Shown: in pieces, positions 34,892 through 39,452 of the stretch
Layout: the number at the start of each line of letters is the position of its first letter
Position numbering within the stretch: the first letter of the stretch is position 1
Source of the DNA: Candidatus Limimonas egerieequi
GTDB taxonomy: Bacteria > Bacillota > Clostridia > Oscillospirales > Acutalibacteraceae
Length of the DNA stretch: 39,452 nucleotides
Direction of reading: 5' to 3'
NCBI GenBank assembly: GCA_018064455.1
Contig: JAGHVH010000023.1
Location: 1 to 39,452, forward strand
The notes under the pieces: generated by a model
The model's database searches: none
Told to the model about the DNA's origin: nothing
The model's input: only the letters and a program-made list of their open reading frames with translations
Program-made: the position numbers and the translations under genes

Positions 34892-36103
34892 TTATTCAGC
34901 ATCAATTGCATATGCTGCCTCAAGGCAAAGTTTTATAGCGTTTTCAATTGCTTTTACATTGATGTTGGTTTCATCGTCAGCCTTGGTACCGTAATATGCT
35001 GGCACCTTGTCAGTAAGGCTTGTGATTGTTGCACAAGCGTACTTGTTCTTCTTGAATATCTTCATTGAGCCATTCTTCTTAATCTGTTTTGGCTGGTATT
35101 CAAGAATGCTGACATTCGCATCTGTCGCAGCGCCTGCCATTACTGTTGTAATCTTTTTGCCGTTTGTAAGAACAGAGATTGTCTCAGCGTTAAAGAGGCT
35201 ATCGAGTGAAATGATAGTTGTATCAACAGCTTTGTCAGAATCATTATGCAATCTGCAGTATGTTTTGGCGCCAGTGTGATTTGCGTTCTTGGCGCCTGTT
35301 AAGAGTACACAGAGTTCTGTGTTGTTAAGGCGAAGATCCATCTCTGACATGTAGCGAAGTGCACCAGCTGCTGTATAGCAACCAACAAGATTGTCAACAA
35401 CGCCTGGGAAAGAACTGTTTGCACTAACGCTTCGTGAGAGGATAAGCGGGAAAATTGCAAAGATGACAAGTGGGAAACTGATAAATATGAACTTGTCAGA
35501 CATTGCAAAGTCGATTCCGCCACGGTTAACAAGTAAGGATACAATATCAAAAGCAAGATAAAGTAATATACCAATAAAAGTAACGAGTTTGAATACTCTT
35601 GCAGTGGAAGGCTTGCATGAGCGCTTGAATGGAGCGTCAAGGTTGGCCTCAATCACTACTCTCTTTTTAACTTCTTCTTTTGCATTTCTGATTGCGAAGA
35701 TGTTTTGACCTTCTACGTTTTTAGATGTGCCACCAAATACGCCAAAGAAGCCAAGGAAGGCAAGGAAGGCAAACAGAGCAGCGCCAATCAAAAGCCAGAG
35801 TGCATATTCTGCGAACATACAAGCGCAGATGCCTGCTGCTGCAGAGATGAGCATGAATATAAATATTAATAGGTTAGAGAGGATGTATGCTGCCTGATCG
35901 GCAGTGAAGTGTTCCTCTGTTACTGTGTCGGCAAAACCACCAAGGTCCGCTTTTAATGTTTCGGCGAGTCTTTTCTCGTCATCGCCGCAAGCTTGTCTTT
36001 TGGTGTTGTTGCCAGCAGCAAAATTCTTTGCAGTTCTTGCTGCATAGTTGCAACATTCGCGAACTTTACCTTCGTAACGTTCGCTTGATTCATATGCTTT
36101 CAT
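34892..36103 (-). CDS. Membrane protein resembling an inactive M28-type peptidase
   Basis: 403 residues. A soluble N-terminal part (1-70) is followed by a hydrophobic pair (about 73-125), and then two further segments (about 172-222) inserted in a soluble fold. The soluble parts recall the M28 aminopeptidase fold: VVIEANLDAPF (150-159) stands where the zinc-binding AHxD is expected, FPGVVDNLVGCYTAAGALRYM (about 232-252) where GAxDNxSG is expected, and ELCVLLTGAKNANHTGAKTY where the EExGLxGS strand is expected. The first His and the Glu pair are missing, so catalysis is unlikely. The start ATG has GGAGG upstream. The assignment is by pattern and could be wrong. Confidence 0.6.
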   Translation of the reverse strand: MKAYESSERYEGKVRECCNYAARTAKNFAAGNNTKRQACGDDEKRLAETLKADLGGFADTVTEEHFTADQAAYILSNLLIFIFMLISAAAGICACMFAEYALWLLIGAALFAFLAFLGFFGVFGGTSKNVEGQNIFAIRNAKEEVKKRVVIEANLDAPFKRSCKPSTARVFKLVTFIGILLYLAFDIVSLLVNRGGIDFAMSDKFIFISFPLVIFAIFPLILSRSVSANSSFPGVVDNLVGCYTAAGALRYMSEMDLRLNNTELCVLLTGAKNANHTGAKTYCRLHNDSDKAVDTTIISLDSLFNAETISVLTNGKKITTVMAGAATDANVSILEYQPKQIKKNGSMKIFKKNKYACATITSLTDKVPAYYGTKADDETNINVKAIENAIKLCLEAAYAIDAE

Positions 36104-36149
36104 ATGTGAACCTCCAAAAAAGTTACTATATTATATAAATGGTATATTT

Positions 36150-36178
36150 ATTATATATGTAATTATTTGTAAAAACAA
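36150..36178 (-). promoter_or_regulatory. Probable promoter of the M28-like gene
   Basis: On the minus strand TTGTTT (36178-36173) and TATAAT (36155-36150) are spaced by 17 bases. The region is very A/T-rich and other -10 candidates exist closer to the gene. Confidence 0.45.
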
Positions 36179-36344
36179 ACAAATTTTACAAATTGTGAAC
36201 GTAAAATAAAGTCCGAACACAGTCGAAAACGCCCAAAAGGGCCATTTGTTAACAATTTGTTCATAAAAAATGACCAAAAACGGCATTTTGCCCTAATTTT
36301 GTTTGTAAAATATGTAGAAGGTTAAAAAATTGTTCATTTTTGTG

Positions 36345-36373
36345 TTGACCGAATATGTAAACAGTGATATAGT
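36345..36373 (+). promoter_or_regulatory. Extended -10 promoter of the IANTG-tail gene
   Basis: TTGACC at 36345-36350 and TATAGT at 36368-36373 are spaced by 17 bases. TGA directly before the -10 makes it an extended -10 promoter. Start near 36380. Confidence 0.75.
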
Positions 36374-36390
36374 ATGACTTGTAAGGAAAA

Positions 36391-36404
36391 GGGGGTTGGC
36401 CCCC
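36391..36404 (+). other. GC hairpin near the 5' end of the leader
   Basis: GGGGG-TTGG-CCCCC forms a short, strong stem about ten bases into the predicted transcript and well before the AAAGGA ribosome site. Such 5' stems often stabilise abundant mRNAs; no T-run follows, so it is not a terminator. Confidence 0.55.
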
Positions 36405-36439
36405 AAGGACAAAAATAACTTTGAAAGGAATCGATTATC

Positions 36440-37360
36440 ATGAAAAAGATTATCGCATTAGTACTTGCACTTACAATGATTCTTAGCATAGCAACAACAT
36501 CTGCTTTTGCTTGCTACAAGACAACTTCAGCTTCTGTTCCACAGAAGTCAACAGGTCTTATTTCTAAGCTCTTCTCTTCAAACCCAATCGGTAGCATCTT
36601 CTCAAAGGATGAGACAAAGGAAACAATCGCTGTTCCTACATTCGCTGACATCCTTGCTAACGTAAAGAAGGGTCTTGAGGGCACAGGTCTTGTATACGGC
36701 CGTGACTACAAGGTTAAGGTTACTGATGATAGCACATTCGGTTATCGCATTCACCTCATCCAGCCAACAACAGGCACAACTCTCTATGACAACTACCTCC
36801 TCTACAAGGATGGCGAGTGGACATATGAGAAGGCATGGAACCTTCCAACAATGCCAAACCTTTCACTTGAAGGCCTTGCAGCTGCTAAGGAAAACATCTA
36901 CACAGCTCTTTGGGATTCAGGTATCTATGTAGACATCGACCAGGACGTTGAGATCACAAGAGAGTCAGAGGATGGCTTCAAAGTACTCATCATCGATCCA
37001 CTTACAGGTCGCACAATCTATGACAAGCAGTTCATCATCTCAGATGCTAAGACAATCAACTGGAAGAACGAGTTCGAACCAATCTCTGAGGATTGCATCC
37101 TTGCAGCTCACTTCCCAACAACAGAGGAAGCTGAAGAAGAGATCATCCCATCAGAGGACGAGCAGGAGAGCGAACTTCCTGAGAATATCGTTGTTGAAGA
37201 CGAAACTCCAGAAGCTGCTGCTCCAGTAGTAGTTGAGGACACAACTCCAGAAGCTGCAGAAGAAATCGCTAACACAGGCGACGCTGCTTTCTCAGCAGTA
37301 GCAGCTGTTGCAGTTCTTGCTGGCGCTGCTTTCGTAGCAACATCAAAGAAGCACAACTAA
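36440..37360 (+). CDS. Secreted protein with sortase-like IANTG tail
   Basis: 306 residues. The signal peptide is about 1-25 (cleavage near SAFA-C). Two similar segments can be read: ADILANVKKGLEGTGLVYGRDYKVKV...TLYDNYLLYKDG and AAKENIYTALWDSGIYVDIDQDVEIT...TIYDKQFIISDA, an internal duplication of about 75 residues. An acidic Glu/Pro-rich spacer follows, and then IANTG (276-280), a hydrophobic segment and a basic end SKKHN, the layout of a sortase substrate with a non-canonical LPxTG. Codon choice is like that of the ribosomal genes and the promoter is strong, suggesting high expression. Function unknown. Confidence 0.75.
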   Translation: MKKIIALVLALTMILSIATTSAFACYKTTSASVPQKSTGLISKLFSSNPIGSIFSKDETKETIAVPTFADILANVKKGLEGTGLVYGRDYKVKVTDDSTFGYRIHLIQPTTGTTLYDNYLLYKDGEWTYEKAWNLPTMPNLSLEGLAAAKENIYTALWDSGIYVDIDQDVEITRESEDGFKVLIIDPLTGRTIYDKQFIISDAKTINWKNEFEPISEDCILAAHFPTTEEAEEEIIPSEDEQESELPENIVVEDETPEAAAPVVVEDTTPEAAEEIANTGDAAFSAVAAVAVLAGAAFVATSKKHN

Positions 37361-37376
37361 TTAAAACATAAAAGTA

Positions 37377-37416
37377 AAGAGCTCTTGGTGAGAACCAAGA
37401 GCTCTTATTTTTTTAT
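37377..37416 (+). terminator. Terminator between the IANTG gene and the ThiF-like gene
   Basis: The 13-bp stem AAGAGCTCTTGGT/ACCAAGAGCTCTT has a GAGA loop followed by ATTTTTTT. It lies between convergent genes and is probably bidirectional. Confidence 0.93.
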
Positions 37417-37428
37417 ATTTAAATAAAA

Positions 37429-38160
37429 TTATTTGTTAGCACGCTTGCCGCCACAGATAGGGCAAGTCTTGTTGAACTTGAGTTCAAGTTGTTCGAAGTC
37501 TGCTTCGTGTGCATCGTAGTACAAAAGCTTGCCAGCAAGAGGAACCTCAAGGCCAAGAATGTACTGGATAACTGATGTTGCCTCGATGCTTGCGATTGTG
37601 CCTGTTACAGATGAGACTGCGCTGAAGCGCTCCTCTGGTGGGAGCTCTGTGCCATAAAGGCAAGCGAGGCAAGGAGTGTGATGAGGGTTGATGAAAACGG
37701 ATGTGCCTACAAATCCGTTGATGCCACCATCAACAAACGGTGTGCCGAGCTCAACGCAAGCTTCGTTTACGATCATTCTAGCCTGAGCGTTGTCCACAGC
37801 GAGGGCTACAATGTCATACTGGCTGATAATCTCATATGCATTATCCTTGGATATTGCAGTTGCATGAGGTATTACTTGGATTTCGCTATTAAACAAGCGA
37901 ATCTTTTTAGCAGCTGATACAACTTTTAAAGTTCCAATGTCCTCTTCAAAGTGTATGAACTGACGATTTAAATTGCTGAGTGAAACGATATCGTTATCGG
38001 CAATTCCGATTGTGCCAACACCTGCTGCTGCAAGGTGATATATCAAAGTGGTGCCGAGTCCACCGGCGCCTATAACAAGTACACTTGCGTCAGCGAGTTT
38101 TTGTTGGCCGTCCTCGCCGAATTCCGGAATCATTATCTGTCTAGAATATCTATCTGACAT
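37429..38160 (-). CDS. moeB: ThiF/MoeB-family E1-like adenylyltransferase
   Basis: 243 residues. It activates the C-terminal glycine of a MoaD/ThiS-type carrier with ATP. It has the opening RYSRQIMIPEFGEDGQQKL, nucleotide loop GAGGLG (31-36), D57, NLNRQF (64-69), and a zinc site made of CLAC and CPIC. The Cys found before GVLGP in many family members is replaced (SAVSSVTGTI), so transfer may rely on the adenylate alone, as in MoeB. The ATG at 38160 is chosen: it has AAGGAGA upstream, and an earlier ATG at 38190 would sit at the predicted transcription start. It diverges from the moaD-like gene, its probable partner. Confidence 0.85.
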   Translation of the reverse strand: MSDRYSRQIMIPEFGEDGQQKLADASVLVIGAGGLGTTLIYHLAAAGVGTIGIADNDIVSLSNLNRQFIHFEEDIGTLKVVSAAKKIRLFNSEIQVIPHATAISKDNAYEIISQYDIVALAVDNAQARMIVNEACVELGTPFVDGGINGFVGTSVFINPHHTPCLACLYGTELPPEERFSAVSSVTGTIASIEATSVIQYILGLEVPLAGKLLYYDAHEADFEQLELKFNKTCPICGGKRANK

Positions 38161-38195
38161 AGTGATTCTCCTTATCTCCTTAAAATTCATTGCTT

Positions 38196-38224
38196 ATTAT
38201 ATCAATGCAAGGGACTATTGTAAA
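38196..38224 (-). promoter_or_regulatory. Promoter of the ThiF/MoeB-like gene
   Basis: On the minus strand TTTACA (38224-38219) and TATAAT (38201-38196) are spaced by 17 bases. TGA precedes the -10, an extended -10 promoter. Start point near 38189. Confidence 0.75.
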
Positions 38225-38247
38225 TATAATTATTTTCTTAACAATTG

Positions 38248-38276
38248 TTGATTATATGTGTGCAATAAGGTATAAT
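38248..38276 (+). promoter_or_regulatory. Promoter of the moaD-AOR operon
   Basis: TTGATT at 38248-38253 and TATAAT at 38271-38276 are spaced by 17 bases, with a start point near 38283 and AAGGAGGA before the ATG at 38334. No riboswitch is present in this short leader. Confidence 0.7.
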
Positions 38277-38333
38277 TAGATGTCCTATGTGTATTATTAA
38301 TATAATATAGTATTATATAAAGGAGGATACCAT

Positions 38334-38567
38334 ATGAAAATTGAGTTTCACGGTCCATCAATGTGCGACTTTTCCAAGATGGATAAAAACGGCGATATTG
38401 AAGTTCCAGAGGGAACAACAGTAAAGCAGTTTTTGAAGATTGTCAAGTTGCCTGTTGTATGGCGCAAAGTTTTTCCTTTGCTCGTAAACTATGACAAGGT
38501 GCCTCTTGACACAGTATTACACGATGGCGATGTAGTAAGTGCCTTTTCACCAACAGGCGGAGGCTAA
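38334..38567 (+). CDS. moaD: MoaD/ThiS-family sulfur carrier protein
   Basis: 77-residue ubiquitin-fold protein with strands KIEFHG and DIEVPEGTTVKQFLKIVKL, then LLVNYDKVPLDTVLHDGDVVSAFSPTGGG. The C-terminal double (here triple) glycine is the thiocarboxylate site. It would donate sulfur to the pterin with the MoaE-like protein, and be charged by the divergently encoded E1. moaD is missing from the moa operon at 25138, so this is probably the pathway's carrier, kept beside AOR. The 58-base gap to AOR has no terminator, so they are likely co-transcribed. Confidence 0.85.
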   Translation: MKIEFHGPSMCDFSKMDKNGDIEVPEGTTVKQFLKIVKLPVVWRKVFPLLVNYDKVPLDTVLHDGDVVSAFSPTGGG

Positions 38568-38625
38568 AAAATAGTTTATTTTTATAAATTCATTTATTTA
38601 AAAATTGAAAGTGGGAGATGAAAAC

Positions 38626-39452
38626 ATGAAGGGTTATTGTGGAAAAATCCTTAAGGTAGACCTTACAAACAAAGTTTGTACAGAGGTTGTTATTAAGGAT
38701 GAGATCTACGAAAACTTCCTTTCCGGCGCGGCTCTTGGCGCGTGGTGGTGCTACAGAAATATTCCAGCCGGTGCAGACCCAATGGGTCCTGATAACGTTC
38801 TCTGTATTACATCTGGTCTTTTGACAAGCACAGGTTCTGTAATCACAGGTCGTTGGATGTGTATCACAAAGTCACCAGCTACAGGTGGTATTGGTGAGGC
38901 TAACTGCGGTGGTACATTTGCTCCATACATCAAGGCTTGCGGTTATGATATGATCGCATTCCATGGTGCATCTGATACACCTGTATACCTCTATTGTGAT
39001 AACAACGGTCCAGTACTTAAGGACGCTTCACATATTTGGGGTCAGGATGCAGCAGTAGCAGAGAAGATGCTTGTTGAGGAAAACACAGTTCCTGGCAAGA
39101 AAAAGCCACAGGCTTGTACAATTGGTTGGGCCGGCGAGAACAAGAGCTTCATGGCTGGTGTTTGTAATGATAATGGCCGTATCGCAGCTCGTCAGGGTGT
39201 CGGCGGCGTAATGGGTTCTAAGATGCTTAAGGGTATCGTTCTTGCAGGTACAAAGTCAGTATCTGGTGAGGACCCAGCTAAAATTCATGAACTTTCAAAG
39301 ATGTGCGCAAAGCGCGTTAATATGGTATTCTTGCCTCCACAGGTTCCAGCTGGTCTTTTGAACGTTGCTAAGTTCCTTCCAGAACTTCAGCTTTCACCAG
39401 ATGGTATCTTCACAGGTGTTTTGATGGGTACATGGGGCACAGCAGGTGCTTC
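38626..39452 (+). CDS. Aldehyde:ferredoxin oxidoreductase-family enzyme (5' part only)
   Basis: The first 275 codons of an AOR-family gene, open at the window edge. The start ATG at 38626 follows GGGAGATG. Typical N-terminal AOR features are MKGYCGKILKVDLTNK, FLSGAALGAWW, ITSGLLTSTGSVITGR, KSPATGGIGEANCGGTFAP, ACGYDMIAFHGASDTPVYLY and IGWAGENKSFMAGVCND. These enzymes carry a bis-pterin tungsten cofactor and a 4Fe-4S cluster; the cluster cysteines fall outside the window. The likely role is oxidation of an aldehyde or aromatic substrate with ferredoxin; which member of the family it is cannot be told from the N-terminus. Confidence 0.92.
   Translation, partial: MKGYCGKILKVDLTNKVCTEVVIKDEIYENFLSGAALGAWWCYRNIPAGADPMGPDNVLCITSGLLTSTGSVITGRWMCITKSPATGGIGEANCGGTFAPYIKACGYDMIAFHGASDTPVYLYCDNNGPVLKDASHIWGQDAAVAEKMLVEENTVPGKKKPQACTIGWAGENKSFMAGVCNDNGRIAARQGVGGVMGSKMLKGIVLAGTKSVSGEDPAKIHELSKMCAKRVNMVFLPPQVPAGLLNVAKFLPELQLSPDGIFTGVLMGTWGTAGA

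Larger units (their letters stand above)
36104..36439. other. Divergent intergenic region, A/T-rich with short repeats
   Basis: This 336-base gap has no gene. It holds promoters for both flanking genes (annotated separately). It also holds repeated words around ATTTGT and ATTGTTCAT (36246-36265, 36329-36340), short hairpins GCCC-AAAA-GGGC near 36230 and GGCATTTTGCC near 36282, and the GGGGG-TTGG-CCCCC leader hairpin at 36391-36404. The repeats could be operator sites, but no known regulator motif is recognised. Confidence 0.5.

Noticed and set aside
1-39452. CRISPR arrays, insertion sequences, rRNA or tRNA genes
   Set aside because: No regularly spaced repeats, transposase-like proteins, terminal inverted repeat pairs or RNA gene signatures were found on either strand.

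Overview
The window is a stretch of a low-to-moderate GC Gram-positive chromosome. It most likely comes from an anaerobic Clostridia-type Bacillota, plausibly a gut species. The evidence is the spc/alpha ribosomal gene order with secY-adk-map-infA-rpmJ, the zinc (C+) forms of L36 and S4, zinc-type adenylate kinase, strong AGGAGG ribosome sites with frequent TTG starts, many lipobox lipoproteins, a sortase-like C-terminal tail, and an aldehyde:ferredoxin oxidoreductase (AOR). Species is not determinable from the sequence alone.

Layout. (1) 1-7199: end of the spc and alpha ribosomal operons, rpsE to rplQ, closed by a strong terminator. (2) 7198-8116: a lone SAM-dependent methyltransferase with its own promoter. 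(3) 8121-24744: a promoter, a Moco/Tuco-family riboswitch with an intrinsic terminator, then 16 same-strand, tightly packed genes. These are two complete FecCD/BtuCD-type ABC importers, nine lipoproteins (two of them the importer binding proteins), an XdhC-family protein, a radical SAM protein and an unrecognised partner. (4) 24746-30590: a second promoter and second copy of the same riboswitch, an unexplained branched hairpin element, then moaA, a divergent moaE, mogA/moaB, moeA, a moeA-PBP fusion and moaC. (5) 30588-37416: an orphan oligopeptide-binding lipoprotein (minus), a GH3 beta-glucosidase, a membrane protein resembling an inactivated M28 peptidase (minus), and a secreted protein with an IANTG tail. 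(6) 37429-39452: a MoeB/ThiF-like E1 enzyme (minus), diverging from a MoaD-like carrier and the start of an AOR gene that runs off the window.

How it fits together. The natural reading is a tungsten (or molybdenum) economy: uptake, pterin cofactor synthesis, and a user enzyme (AOR). The two main operons share one riboswitch type, so both would shut down when cofactor is plentiful. The pterin pathway is split: MoaA, MoaC, MoaE, MogA and two MoeA proteins lie in one operon, while the sulfur carrier MoaD and its E1 sit beside AOR. The least explained part is the cell-surface set in the uptake operon: small lipoproteins with a DGY-type motif, a 963-residue lipoprotein made of about five tandem sulfite-oxidase-fold-like units, a rhodanese-like lipoprotein, a flavin-binding-like lipoprotein, and the radical SAM plus unknown pair. 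This is the best candidate for an undescribed system, perhaps extracellular oxyanion capture or cofactor-linked redox at the surface.
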